Source: Endomicrobium sp. (GTDB lineage: Bacteria; Elusimicrobiota; Endomicrobiia; Endomicrobiales; Endomicrobiaceae). Taken from it: DNA of 8,667 nt. Made by a program: the position numbers and the translations under genes. This document shows, in pieces, positions 1-6,075 of this stretch (positions are counted from its first letter, which is position 1; each line of letters starts with the position of its first letter). The stretch covers positions 1 to 8,667 of the forward strand of contig JAISRM010000100.1 of the NCBI GenBank assembly GCA_031273645.1, given 5' to 3'. Under the pieces are notes generated by a model. That model made no database searches. It was not told the origin of the DNA and was given only the letters and a program-made list of their open reading frames with translations.

Positions 1-458
1 ACTTTTGCGGCAAAAGAGCCTACTTCGCATTTATCGGTGCCGGTAACGGTTATTATGGTGTTTTTATCGGCGTCAAGAACCGAAGCTACTTTTACTGTCG
101 GAGGTATGGCGACGGTTACATTGTGGGAAAAACCTACGGTTAAAACAAGATTTTTTCCGCCTTCAATATTGGCTTTATAGCCTAATCCGACGGCTTTAAG
201 CTCTTTCTTAAATCCCTTAGTTACGCCTTCTACCATATTGACTATAAGACCCCTGTAAAGCCCGTGAAGCATATTGTGATCTCTTGAATTTCCAAGAGGC
301 TCGACAAGAATGCCGCCGTTATCAATTTTAACGGACATTCTTTTATCAATTTTTTGAGAAAGTTTCCCGCCGGGACCCGTTACGTCAAGAACTCCGTCTT
401 TAAATTCGGCTTTCACTTTTTCCGGCAGCTGGACCGGTTTTTTACCTAAGCGACTCAT
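1..458 (-). CDS. rplF: 50S ribosomal protein L6 (partial, C-terminus beyond the window)
   Basis: Large-subunit protein that binds 23S rRNA near the sarcin-ricin loop, where the GTPase factors dock. I read it directly from the minus strand. It starts at the ATG at 456-458 with MSRLGKKPVQLPEKVKAEF, the typical L6 N-terminus, and stays open to the window edge. About 152 codons are present, against a usual length near 180, so roughly the last 25-30 residues are missing. The L6 segments MLHGLYRGLIVNMVEGVTKG and LKAVGLGYKA are clear, and the visible part ends in GSFAAK, matching the start of the conserved C-terminal motif (family form VGQxAA). A ribosome binding site, AAAAGGAAATAA, lies just before the start. 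It follows rpsH after a 95-bp gap, as in the spc cluster. The truncation is only the window boundary. Confidence 0.97.
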   Translation of the reverse strand, partial: MSRLGKKPVQLPEKVKAEFKDGVLDVTGPGGKLSQKIDKRMSVKIDNGGILVEPLGNSRDHNMLHGLYRGLIVNMVEGVTKGFKKELKAVGLGYKANIEGGKNLVLTVGFSHNVTVAIPPTVKVASVLDADKNTIITVTGTDKCEVGSFAAK

Positions 459-501
459 TTTTATTTCCTTTTAAAAAATTAAGAATTAAAGATTGAAAAC
501 T

Positions 502-540
502 AAGAATTTACGCGCTCCCAAAACCGCATTAGCGATTCTT
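502..540. repeat. Inverted repeat in the rpsH-rplF gap
   Basis: AAGAAT (502-507) followed three bases later by CGC (511-513) is complementary to GCGATTCTT (532-540). This gives a nine-pair stem with a three-base bulge and an 18-base loop. It lies between the rpsH stop and the rplF ribosome binding site, in a gap also containing AT-rich simple sequence (475-507). No run of U follows the stem on the sense strand, so it does not look like a terminator. Whether it is functional is unknown. Confidence 0.4.
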
Positions 541-553
541 CATTCTCAATTGA

Positions 554-949
554 CTACCAAATGTAACCTAATACTTCTCCGCCTATTTTTTCTTTTCTTG
601 CATGCCTGTCCGTCATAAGACCTTTTGAAGTAGAAACTATCGTAACTCCAAGTCCGCCGACGGTTTTAGGCATGTCTTCGTAGCCTCTGTATATTCTAAG
701 GCTGGACTTTGAAACTCTTTTTATTCCCTGAATAACTTTTTTGCCTTCCTGCGTGTATTTGAGATAAACTCTTAACACGCCCTGTTTGTGATCCTCAATG
801 TTTTTATAATTAGCGATATAGCCTTCGTCTTTTAGGATTTTGGCTATCTCGTTTTTTAATTTTGAAGAAGGAATATCAACTTTTTCATGCAATTTTGCAT
901 TCGCGTTGCGAATGCGGGAAAACATATCTGCTATTGGATCCGTAACCAT
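554..949 (-). CDS. rpsH: 30S ribosomal protein S8
   Basis: Primary 16S rRNA-binding protein of the 30S platform (central domain). In E. coli S8 also represses translation of the spc operon. The 131-residue product begins MVTDPIADMFSRIRNANAK and ends STSKGLMTDRHARKEKIGGE followed by VLGYIW, the highly conserved S8 C-terminus. The frame is open upstream as far as position 1111, but I chose the ATG at 947-949. It begins the conserved N-terminal motif, gives the normal family length, and has GAGG eight bases upstream. The upstream extension would overlap rpsZ and has no homology to S8. Stop is TAG. It follows rpsZ by 22 bp and precedes rplF. Confidence 0.98.
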   Translation of the reverse strand: MVTDPIADMFSRIRNANAKLHEKVDIPSSKLKNEIAKILKDEGYIANYKNIEDHKQGVLRVYLKYTQEGKKVIQGIKRVSKSSLRIYRGYEDMPKTVGGLGVTIVSTSKGLMTDRHARKEKIGGEVLGYIW

Positions 950-957
950 TAAAGCGA

Positions 958-962
958 CCTCT
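958..962 (-). promoter_or_regulatory. Ribosome binding site fixing the rpsH start
   Basis: AGAGG on the minus strand lies eight bases before the ATG at 947-949. It supports this internal start over the longer open frame that reads back through rpsZ. Confidence 0.75.
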
Positions 963-971
963 TTTTTAATT

Positions 972-1157
972 TTACCAGCTTGATTTTGTGACGCCCGGTA
1001 TTTCGCCGTTGTGCGCCAATTTACGCAAACATATTCTGCAAAGGCCAAAATCCCTGTAAAAACCCCGCGGCCTTCCGCACAGGCGACATCTGTTCCTGTA
1101 CCGCGTTGCAAATTTCTGGGGTTTGCGCATCTTTGCTTCTGCTGAAGTTGTTGCCAT
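972..1157 (-). CDS. rpsZ: 30S ribosomal protein S14, zinc-binding type Z
   Basis: Small-subunit head protein in contact with 16S rRNA near S3, S10 and S19. It is 61 residues long, the usual size of the short zinc-binding form; the zinc-free form is about 90-100 residues. Two cysteine pairs, CRLC (24-27) and CRIC (40-43), flank GRPRGFYRDFG and form the zinc ribbon. The C-terminal half, LRKLAHNGEIPGVTKSSW, is a textbook S14 ending. AAAGGA lies about nine bases before the ATG. The gene sits between rplE and rpsH, the standard place for S14 in the spc cluster. All four zinc ligands are present, so this copy should depend on zinc. Whether a zinc-free paralogue exists elsewhere cannot be seen. Confidence 0.98.
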   Translation of the reverse strand: MATTSAEAKMRKPQKFATRYRNRCRLCGRPRGFYRDFGLCRICLRKLAHNGEIPGVTKSSW

Positions 1158-1189
1158 AGAAAAATATCCTTTACTTTATGTTATTTAGA

Positions 1190-1738
1190 CTATCTTTTCT
1201 TAAAAGGCATGCCGAGAGCTTCAAGCAAGGCTCTTGCATGCTCGTCTTTTTTTGCCGTCGTTACTATAGTTATATTCATGCCTCTTGCCTTATCTGATTT
1301 TTCCACGTTAATTTCTGGAAAAATGTATTGTTCTGTAAGTCCGAGGTTAAAATTTCCCCTTCCGTCAAAACAATTAGGCTCTATTCCTCTGAAGTCTCTT
1401 ATGCGGGGAATAGAAGCATTAATAAGCCTGTCAAGAAATTCGTACATTATGGCGTTTCTCAAAGTAACTTTAACGCCTATGGGCATTCCCTGACGGATTT
1501 TAAAATTTGACACAGACTGCTTTGCGCGGGTAACAAGAGGTTTTTGCCCGGTAATCTGCGTAAGCTCTTCGGTAGCCGTATCTAAAACTTTAATGTTTTC
1601 TTTGGCTTCGCTAAGCCCTATGTTGATCACGATTTTAGCAACTCTGGGAATTTGATGAACGTTTTTAAAATTAAACTGTTTAAAAAGCTCTCCCGTAACA
1701 TTCTTTTGATAAAATTCTTTTAAACGAGGCTGATTCAT
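1190..1738 (-). CDS. rplE: 50S ribosomal protein L5
   Basis: Binds 5S rRNA and the central protuberance of the 50S subunit, contacts the P-site tRNA, and forms a bridge to the 30S head. The protein has 182 residues (family about 180). Conserved blocks in order are VHQIPRVAKIVINIGLSEA (28-46), ITGQKPLVTRAKQSVSNFKI (62-81), GMPIGVKVTLR (84-94), LINASIPRIRDFRG (105-118), FDGRGNFNLGLTEQYIFPEI (124-143), and RGMNITIVTTAKKDEHARAL (152-171). The start ATG has AAGGAA seven bases upstream. A 120-bp gap with three inverted repeats separates it from rplX. Stop is TAG. No anomalies. Confidence 0.98.
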   Translation of the reverse strand: MNQPRLKEFYQKNVTGELFKQFNFKNVHQIPRVAKIVINIGLSEAKENIKVLDTATEELTQITGQKPLVTRAKQSVSNFKIRQGMPIGVKVTLRNAIMYEFLDRLINASIPRIRDFRGIEPNCFDGRGNFNLGLTEQYIFPEINVEKSDKARGMNITIVTTAKKDEHARALLEALGMPFKKR

Positions 1739-1765
1739 TTTTTGTTCCTTTCTTCTTTCTGTTTA

Positions 1766-1856
1766 GCGGACTGTATTCCGCGCCTTCTTAATTAAGAACG
1801 ATTATTTTAAGCTTAAGCGGCGTTTATACAAAGCGCGCAAATAAGCTAAAACGCCG
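1766..1856. repeat. Three inverted repeats in the rplX-rplE gap
   Basis: The 120-bp gap holds GCGGA/TCCGC with a six-base loop (1766-1781), a perfect 14-bp palindrome TTCTTAATTAAGAA (1785-1798), and an eight-pair stem CGGCGTTT/AAACGCCG with a 23-base loop (1818-1825 with 1849-1856). The last begins five bases after the rplX stop codon. None is followed by a U-run in the sense direction, so they look more like RNA structure or processing sites than terminators. Function is not known. Confidence 0.5.
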
Positions 1857-1858
1857 TC

Positions 1859-2170
1859 TTAAACTATCATTTCTCCGCATTTGCGGCATATTCTTATTTT
1901 CTTGCCGTCTGAAAGAACGTCGAATTTAGGTCTTGACGACTGTTCGCATTTAGGACACACAAGCATAACTTTGCTTATTGAAAGAGGAGCTTCTTTTTCT
2001 CTTATTCCTCCGGGATCTCTTTGAGTGGGCTTTGTGTGCCTTTTTACGAAATTGACTTTTGCGACAATTACTTTTCTTTCATCCGGATAAACTTTTAAAA
2101 CTTCGCCTTTTTGGCCTTTGTTTTTACCCGACAAAATTACAACTTTGTCTTTCTTTTTAATATTAAGCAT
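1859..2170 (-). CDS. rplX: 50S ribosomal protein L24, zinc-ribbon form
   Basis: Assembly-initiating 23S rRNA-binding protein near the exit of the peptide tunnel. The 103-residue product starts MLNIKKKDKVVILSGKNKGQ, a KOW domain (about 3-36) with the GKNKGQKGEV core. It continues through VNFVKRHTKP (39-48) and the family motif GGIREKEAPLSISKV (54-68). The C-terminus carries two cysteine pairs, C72/C75 (CPKC) and C95/C98 (CRKC). This is a zinc ribbon found in many but not all bacterial L24 proteins and absent from E. coli L24. The frame is open 12 codons further upstream to a GTG at 2206, but that extension has no family match. The ATG at 2168-2170 has AGGA eight bases before it. Stop is TAA. 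Confidence 0.97.
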   Translation of the reverse strand: MLNIKKKDKVVILSGKNKGQKGEVLKVYPDERKVIVAKVNFVKRHTKPTQRDPGGIREKEAPLSISKVMLVCPKCEQSSRPKFDVLSDGKKIRICRKCGEMIV

Positions 2171-2178
2171 TTTTACAT

Positions 2179-2182
2179 TCCT
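2179..2182 (-). promoter_or_regulatory. Ribosome binding site fixing the rplX start
   Basis: AGGA on the minus strand, eight bases before the ATG at 2168-2170. It supports this start over the upstream GTG at 2204-2206. Confidence 0.7.
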
Positions 2183-2216
2183 GTTTTTATGTGAAAATAA
2201 ACGCACTGTTAAAACT

Positions 2217-2247
2217 GCCGGAACCGGCTTAACGCTAAAGGCGTTAA
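2217..2247. repeat. Two adjacent hairpins between rplN and rplX
   Basis: TTAACGC-TAAAG-GCGTTAA (2229-2247) is a perfect seven-pair stem with a five-base loop, and it contains the rplN stop codon (2244-2246). Directly next to it is GCCG-GAAC-CGGC (2217-2228), a compact GC-rich hairpin. On the sense strand this second hairpin is followed by AGTTTTAAC, only a four-base U-run, so any termination would be weak. Confidence 0.5.
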
Positions 2248-2612
2248 ATTACTTCCGGAGCCAAAGAAATAATTTTAAGATAATTATTTTCTCTAAGCTC
2301 TCTTGCCACAGGACCGAAAATACGGGTTCCCTTAGGCTCTCCTTCGTCGTTAATAATAACGGCCGCGTTATCGTCAAATTTAATATAAGTGCCGTCGGCG
2401 CGGCGAATCTCTTTTACCGTGCGCACTATTACGGCCTTGACGACGTCGCCTTTTTTAATGCTGCCGTGCGGTATAGCGTCCTGAACGGAAGCGTGTATTA
2501 CGTCGCCTATGCTTGCGTAACGGCGTTTCAAACCTTTCGTAACTCTAAAGCAGCGAATTTGTTTTGCGCCCGAGTTGTCTGCAACGTTTAGAATCGATCT
2601 TTCCTGAATCAT
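2244..2612 (-). CDS. rplN: 50S ribosomal protein L14
   Basis: Five-stranded beta-barrel protein at the subunit interface. It binds 23S rRNA and forms bridges to the 30S subunit. It is 122 residues, exactly the usual length. Conserved segments are MIQERSILNVADNSGAKQIR (1-20), IGDVIHASVQDAIPHG (35-50), IKKGDVVKAVIVRT (52-65), FDDNAAVIIND (79-89), KGTRIFGPVARELR (94-107), and a C-terminus ending KIISLAPEVI. GAGG lies eight bases before the ATG. It is the first gene of the classical spc operon, but here only 27 bp separate it from rpsQ and no promoter is apparent. S10 and spc are therefore probably co-transcribed. Confidence 0.98.
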   Translation of the reverse strand: MIQERSILNVADNSGAKQIRCFRVTKGLKRRYASIGDVIHASVQDAIPHGSIKKGDVVKAVIVRTVKEIRRADGTYIKFDDNAAVIINDEGEPKGTRIFGPVARELRENNYLKIISLAPEVI

Positions 2613-2639
2613 TTTTTAAACCTCAAACGGGTATAAACC

Positions 2640-2894
2640 CTATGCTTTGTTTATAACTTCCACAAGAACCCATCTCTTAGTTTTTGAGAAAGGCCTGCAT
2701 TCCATTATTTTTACGGTATCGCCCGCTTTCGACGCGTTTTGTTCGTCGTGCACCGCAAATTTGTTTTTGCTGCGCAATACGCGGTCATACAGAGAATGGC
2801 GGTATGTTCTTTCTACCGATACCAATCTCGTCTTACTGCTTTTATCGCTTACTACTACGCCTGTACGATATTTACGTTTTCCACGTTCAGCCAT
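2640..2894 (-). CDS. rpsQ: 30S ribosomal protein S17
   Basis: OB-fold protein that binds 16S rRNA helices 7 and 11 and helps 30S assembly. It has 84 residues, normal for the family. It begins MAERGKRKYRTGVVVSDKSS, continues with the core strand-loop KTRLVSVERTYRHSLYDRVL, then SKNKFAVHDEQN and GDTVKIMECRPFSKTKRW, all standard S17 blocks. The usual DKMxKT motif reads DKSSKT here, a minor variation. The gene lies between rpmC (22-bp gap) and rplN (27-bp gap), closing the S10 cluster. Stop is TAG. Confidence 0.97.
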   Translation of the reverse strand: MAERGKRKYRTGVVVSDKSSKTRLVSVERTYRHSLYDRVLRSKNKFAVHDEQNASKAGDTVKIMECRPFSKTKRWVLVEVINKA

Positions 2895-2916
2895 TTTTCC
2901 TTCCTATTTTTTCGTC

Positions 2917-3120
2917 TTAATTAGACTCTTTCTTTTGAGCAAGAAGCGTTTTAACTCTTGCAATGTTTCTTCTCAACATTCTTATTTCAAGACCGTTTTT
3001 TAACGGCGCCGCCGAATGACGAAATTTCAATTTAAAAATTCTGTCTTTAAAATCGGTAAGCTTTGCGTTGAGTTCTGCGTCCGACATATTCTTCATTTCA
3101 TTCCAGTTTTTACTTTTCAT
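2917..3120 (-). CDS. rpmC: 50S ribosomal protein L29
   Basis: Small all-helical protein beside the peptide exit tunnel, next to L23. With L23 it forms part of the docking platform for the signal recognition particle and trigger factor. It has 67 residues, normal size. The N-terminal helix has NMSDAELNAKLTDFKDRIFK, and the second helix carries RMLRRNIARVKTLLAQKK, the conserved R-NIAR-K signature. Only 7 bp separate it from rplP. Its GAGG ribosome binding site overlaps the rplP stop codon, which suggests translational coupling. Confidence 0.97.
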   Translation of the reverse strand: MKSKNWNEMKNMSDAELNAKLTDFKDRIFKLKFRHSAAPLKNGLEIRMLRRNIARVKTLLAQKKESN

Positions 3121-3125
3121 CTTAT

Positions 3126-3130
3126 CCTCA
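3126..3130 (-). promoter_or_regulatory. rpmC ribosome binding site overlapping the rplP stop
   Basis: On the minus strand the rplP stop TGA (3128-3130) and the rpmC ribosome binding site GAGG (3126-3129) share bases in TGAGG. Five bases separate GAGG from the rpmC ATG. The arrangement is typical of coupled translation. Confidence 0.7.
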
Positions 3131-3541
3131 AATATCGGCTCTGACTAAAATTTTTGTGTGAATCGGCAGCTTATTTGAAGCAAGCGTCAGAGCTTTTTTT
3201 GCTTCAGCTTCCGGAAGTCCTTCCATTTCAAACATTATTCTTCCGGGTTTTACTACGGCCACCCAAAACTGCGGATCGCCTTTACCTTTACCCATTCTTG
3301 TTTCAGCGGGTTTTTTAGTAACAGGTTTATCAGGGAATATTCTGATCCAAACCTTTCCGCCTTTTTTTATAAACCTCGCAAGGGTAATACGCGCGGCTTC
3401 TATTTGATTGCTGTTTATCCACACAGGTTCAAGAGCCTGAAGTCCGTATTTTCCGAAAGCCAAATAAGTGCCGCCTTTGGCTTTTCCCTTCATCCTTCCC
3501 CTGTGAGTTTTTCTATATTTTACTCTTTTTGGCATCAACAT
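3128..3541 (-). CDS. rplP: 50S ribosomal protein L16
   Basis: Late-assembling 50S protein near the A-site that positions tRNA and organises the peptidyl transferase region. It has 137 residues, the usual length. Motifs are MLMPKRVKYRK (1-11), HRGRMKGKAKGG (13-24), FGKYGLQALEP (29-39), IEAARITLARFIKKGGKVWI (47-66), FPDKPVTKKPAETRMGKGKG (69-88), and FWVAVVKPGRIMFEMEG (92-108). RMGKGKG at 82-88 contains the arginine counterpart of the residue that is hydroxylated in E. coli L16. Two starts are possible, ATG at 3541 and ATG two codons later. I chose the first because GAGG lies eight bases before it and MLMPKR or MLLPKR is a common L16 N-terminus. It overlaps nothing and follows rpsC by 30 bp. Confidence 0.98.
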   Translation of the reverse strand: MLMPKRVKYRKTHRGRMKGKAKGGTYLAFGKYGLQALEPVWINSNQIEAARITLARFIKKGGKVWIRIFPDKPVTKKPAETRMGKGKGDPQFWVAVVKPGRIMFEMEGLPEAEAKKALTLASNKLPIHTKILVRADI

Positions 3542-3571
3542 ATAAATGTCCTCTGTCTTTATGTCTTAATT

Positions 3572-4273
3572 TTATTTGCGCTCTTCATGATTTGGCAATG
3601 CTGCGGATTCCACAAGCTTTGCCTCTTCAAGCAGCTCTTTTGCGGTCTTTTTGAAATATTCTTTTTTAAATATCCAGACTTTAACTCCGATCTGTCCCAT
3701 AGTCGTATAAGCTTCGGTAAAACCGTAATCGATGTCGGCTCTAAAAGTCTGCAAAGGAACTCTTCCTTCTTTAAGCCACTCGGTCCTGGCAATTTCTGCC
3801 CCGCCGAGCCTTCCTGAAACCATAACTTTTATGCCCTGAGCGCCGGCCGCCATCGCTTTTTCAATGGTTTTTTTCATCGCTCTTCTGAAAGCGATTTGTT
3901 TTTCCAGCTGAAAAGCTATTCCTTCGGCTGCAAGCTGGGCGTCGGTTTCCGGTCTTTTTATTTCCATAACGTTGACAAAAGTTTTTTTCGCCGTCATGGA
4001 TTCAACTTCTTTCCTTAAATTTTCTATTCCCTGCCCGCCTTTTCCGATAACTATTCCGGGACGAGCCGTATAAATATTTACTCTTAAATATTTGCCGGGT
4101 CTTTCTATTCCGATCTTTGAGACGGAAGCCAATTTAAGCTTATTTTTAAGATAAGTTCTTATCTGGCGGTCTTCCTCTATAAAATTCGGCATTTCTTTAA
4201 GGTTAAACCACTTGGATTCCCAGTCTTTAATATATCCAAGCCTTACGCTTTTAGGATGAACTTTATGCCCCAT
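3572..4273 (-). CDS. rpsC: 30S ribosomal protein S3
   Basis: Part of the 30S head at the mRNA entry channel, where S3, S4 and S5 give the ribosome its helicase activity. It has 233 residues, within the family range. The N-terminus MGHKVHPKSVRLGYIKDWES is diagnostic. A type II KH domain spans roughly 40-110, with the GxxG loop as IVIGKGGQGIENLR (74-87); the common form is GKKG, here GKGG. The C-terminal S3 domain has VSGRLGGAEIARTEW (152-166), GRVPLQTFRADIDYGFTEAY (170-189), and GQIGVKVWIFKKE. AAAGGA precedes the ATG closely. It lies 30 bp after rplV. Confidence 0.98.
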   Translation of the reverse strand: MGHKVHPKSVRLGYIKDWESKWFNLKEMPNFIEEDRQIRTYLKNKLKLASVSKIGIERPGKYLRVNIYTARPGIVIGKGGQGIENLRKEVESMTAKKTFVNVMEIKRPETDAQLAAEGIAFQLEKQIAFRRAMKKTIEKAMAAGAQGIKVMVSGRLGGAEIARTEWLKEGRVPLQTFRADIDYGFTEAYTTMGQIGVKVWIFKKEYFKKTAKELLEEAKLVESAALPNHEERK

Positions 4274-4303
4274 ATTTCCTTTACCTTTTTACCTAATATT
4301 TTT

Positions 4304-4741
4304 TTACTTTTCTTCTTTTTTTGCGCCTAAAACGTTTCCGGCCGGGATCGCCTGCGCGACAATTGCGTCCGTCTGGGTTTTAGTTGTTTTTTTCTTTCTT
4401 CTTTCAGGCGCTATGCCTGCGTCGGTTACTATAATAGTAAGATGCGACGTTCTCTTTTTTATAGGCATGCCTCTTCCCATAGGTCCCGGTCTCATTCTTT
4501 TAAGAATAGGCCCGTTTCCCACCCATGCTTCTTTTACTTTTAATCCTGAAAAATCTTTCAGTCTTCCAGAATTTGCCGTCGCGCTTTTCAAGACTTTTTC
4601 AACAAGGGTTGCGGAAGATTTAGGGAGAAAAGAAAGAACTTCAAAGGCTTTTGCAACTCTTTGATTTCTGATAAGAGTTAAAACCTGATTTACTTTTCTT
4701 GGTGCGTATCTGACAAACTTTGCAGTTGCTTTAGCTTCCAT
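4304..4741 (-). CDS. rplV: 50S ribosomal protein L22 with C-terminal extension
   Basis: L22 contacts all domains of 23S rRNA, and its long beta-hairpin lines the peptide exit tunnel. The core starts MEAKATAKFVRYAPRKVNQV and has the tunnel hairpin at about 76-103: GNGPILKRMRPGPMGRGMPI, then KKRTSHLT. The total is 145 residues against a usual 110-120, so about 30 residues follow the core strand (LTIIVTD, 101-107). The tail begins with basic PERRKKKTTKT and continues Ala/Gln-rich to GAKKEEK. Such charged, low-complexity tails occur on L22 in several phyla and probably sit on the ribosome surface. There is no frameshift sign. AAGG lies about ten bases before the ATG. A 93-bp gap separates it from rpsS. 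Confidence 0.97.
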   Translation of the reverse strand: MEAKATAKFVRYAPRKVNQVLTLIRNQRVAKAFEVLSFLPKSSATLVEKVLKSATANSGRLKDFSGLKVKEAWVGNGPILKRMRPGPMGRGMPIKKRTSHLTIIVTDAGIAPERRKKKTTKTQTDAIVAQAIPAGNVLGAKKEEK

Positions 4742-4834
4742 CTTTATTCTACCTTTTTAAATTTATAGCGGCTTAAATTTTATCAAACCGGATTTGCGGC
4801 TGCGACCGTTATTTTGCGTTTCAATTCTTGCCTC

Positions 4835-5119
4835 TTACGTTAAAGAGGTTTCCTGCTTAGTCATTCCGCCGTGCCCCTTAAACGTTCTTGTAGGAGCAAA
4901 TTCTCCAAGCCTGTGTCCTACCATTTGTTCCGATATGAATATCGGCAAAAATTTTTTGCCGTTATGTATAGCAATCGTATGTCCGACAAATTCGGGAGTT
5001 ATAACGCTTGCTCTTGCCCACGTTTTTATAACTTTTTTATCTCCGGATTCGTTAAGCTTTTGCATTTTCTTTAAAAGCTTTGCATCTACATAAGGACCTT
5101 TTTTAGTTGAACGACTCAT
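4835..5119 (-). CDS. rpsS: 30S ribosomal protein S19
   Basis: Head protein of the 30S subunit that works with S13 near the A-site tRNA and contributes to a bridge with the 50S. It has 94 residues, normal size. The diagnostic blocks are MSRSTKKGPYVDAKLLKK (1-18), IKTWARASVITPEFVGHTIA (31-50), IHNGKKFLPIFISEQMVGHR (51-70), and LGEFAPTRTFKGHGG (71-85). AGGAAGGAAATAA immediately precedes the ATG, a strong ribosome binding site. It follows rplB after 100 bp that contain a nine-pair inverted repeat. Confidence 0.98.
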   Translation of the reverse strand: MSRSTKKGPYVDAKLLKKMQKLNESGDKKVIKTWARASVITPEFVGHTIAIHNGKKFLPIFISEQMVGHRLGEFAPTRTFKGHGGMTKQETSLT

Positions 5120-5153
5120 TTATTTCCTTCCTCTTTTGTTTTTACTGTCTTTA

Positions 5154-5208
5154 AGAAGTTTGCAGTTTTTTCTCTTTAATTTACTAACTCTTGCGCTTTC
5201 AAACTTCT
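5154..5208. repeat. Inverted repeat in the rplB-rpsS gap
   Basis: AGAAGTTTG (5154-5162) and CAAACTTCT (5200-5208) are perfectly complementary over nine bases and enclose 37 bases of A-rich sequence. On the sense strand this stem would sit about 35 bases before the rpsS start. There is no U-run, so it is not a canonical terminator. A structural or processing role is possible but not shown. Confidence 0.45.
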
Positions 5209-5219
5209 ATGTCTGCCGA

Positions 5220-6056
5220 CTACCTTTTCTTTGATTTATTACGATGGCTTACTATGACCCAGTCATAAACTTTTCTCGGCCTTGTTTTAAAACCTTTGGC
5301 AGGCTGATTCCACGGACTTCTGGGCTGATTGTTTCCTTTGCTTCTTCCTCTGCCGCCGCCGTGAGGATGATCAACAGAGTTCATTGCAGTTCCGCGAACA
5401 TGGGGCTTAAAGCCTTTGTGGCGGTTTCTCCCTGCAGAGCCTATCGTAATATTCTCATGGTCAATATTTCCTACCTGACCAATCGTTGCATAACACTTTA
5501 CGCTGATAAGCCTTATTTCTCCGGAAGGCATTCTTACGTGGGCGTAATCTCCTTCTTTTGCAAGAAGCTGGGCAGCAGCCCCTGCTGAACGCACAAGTTG
5601 GGCGCCTTTTCCGGCGACAAGCTCCAGATTATGTATAAACGTACCTACGGGAATATTTATAAGCGGAAGAGCGTTTCCTGATTTGATCTCGGCATCCGGA
5701 CCGGACATCAGGGAGTCTCCTACGCTTACGCCCACAGGCTGTATTATGTATCTCTTTTCTCCGTCTTTATATTGCAAAAGCGCTATTCTGCTTGAACGGT
5801 TAGGATCGTATTCTATGGCAACAACTTCTGCGGCAACATTGATTTTATCTCTTTTAAAATCAATGATTCTGTAAAATCTTTTATGACCGCCGCCTCTGAA
5901 ACGCACCATTACCTGACCGGTATTGTTGCGGCCGCCTTTCTTTTTAATGATTTTTGTTAAGGACTTCTCAGGTGTGGTTTTTGTAATGTCTGAAAAATCT
6001 GAAACTGACATCTGACGTCTTGACTGCGTGTAAGGCTTAAATGTTTTAATCGGCAT
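5220..6056 (-). CDS. rplB: 50S ribosomal protein L2
   Basis: Primary 23S rRNA-binding protein needed for subunit association and close to the peptidyl transferase centre. It has 278 residues (family about 275). The N-terminal OB-like domain has MPIKTFKPYTQSRRQMSVSD, GRNNTGQVMVRFRGGGHKRF (42-61), and IEYDPNRSSRIALLQYKDGE (81-100). The SH3-like domain has GNALPLINIPVGTFIHNLE (127-145), GAQLVRSAGAAAQLLAKEG (151-169), and MPSGEIRL (176-183). The C-terminal rRNA-binding tail has VRGTAMNSVDHPHGGGRGRS (220-239), including His230, the counterpart of the invariant histidine implicated in peptidyl transferase function, then KGFKTR. GGGA lies before the ATG. Stop is TAG. Confidence 0.98.
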   Translation of the reverse strand: MPIKTFKPYTQSRRQMSVSDFSDITKTTPEKSLTKIIKKKGGRNNTGQVMVRFRGGGHKRFYRIIDFKRDKINVAAEVVAIEYDPNRSSRIALLQYKDGEKRYIIQPVGVSVGDSLMSGPDAEIKSGNALPLINIPVGTFIHNLELVAGKGAQLVRSAGAAAQLLAKEGDYAHVRMPSGEIRLISVKCYATIGQVGNIDHENITIGSAGRNRHKGFKPHVRGTAMNSVDHPHGGGRGRSKGNNQPRSPWNQPAKGFKTRPRKVYDWVIVSHRNKSKKR

Positions 6057-6075
6057 TTTTGTTCCCTGTTATCGA

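Noticed and set aside
950..1111. 54-codon N-terminal extension of rpsH
   Set aside because: It overlaps rpsZ in another frame and has no S8 homology. The internal ATG at 949 has the ribosome binding site and the conserved N-terminus.
2118..2591. 157-codon plus-strand frame opposite rplN and rplX
   Set aside because: It is antisense to two certain genes, shows no recognisable domain, and is best explained as a shadow of their codon structure.
2629..2640. GGGT-ATAA-ACCC hairpin at the rpsQ stop
   Set aside because: A four-pair stem is too short to stand out from chance.
3404..3817. 137-codon plus-strand frame opposite rplP and rpsC
   Set aside because: Antisense shadow of conserved ribosomal genes. 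The Phe/Leu/Cys-rich translation looks membrane-like only because it is the complement of Lys-rich coding sequence.
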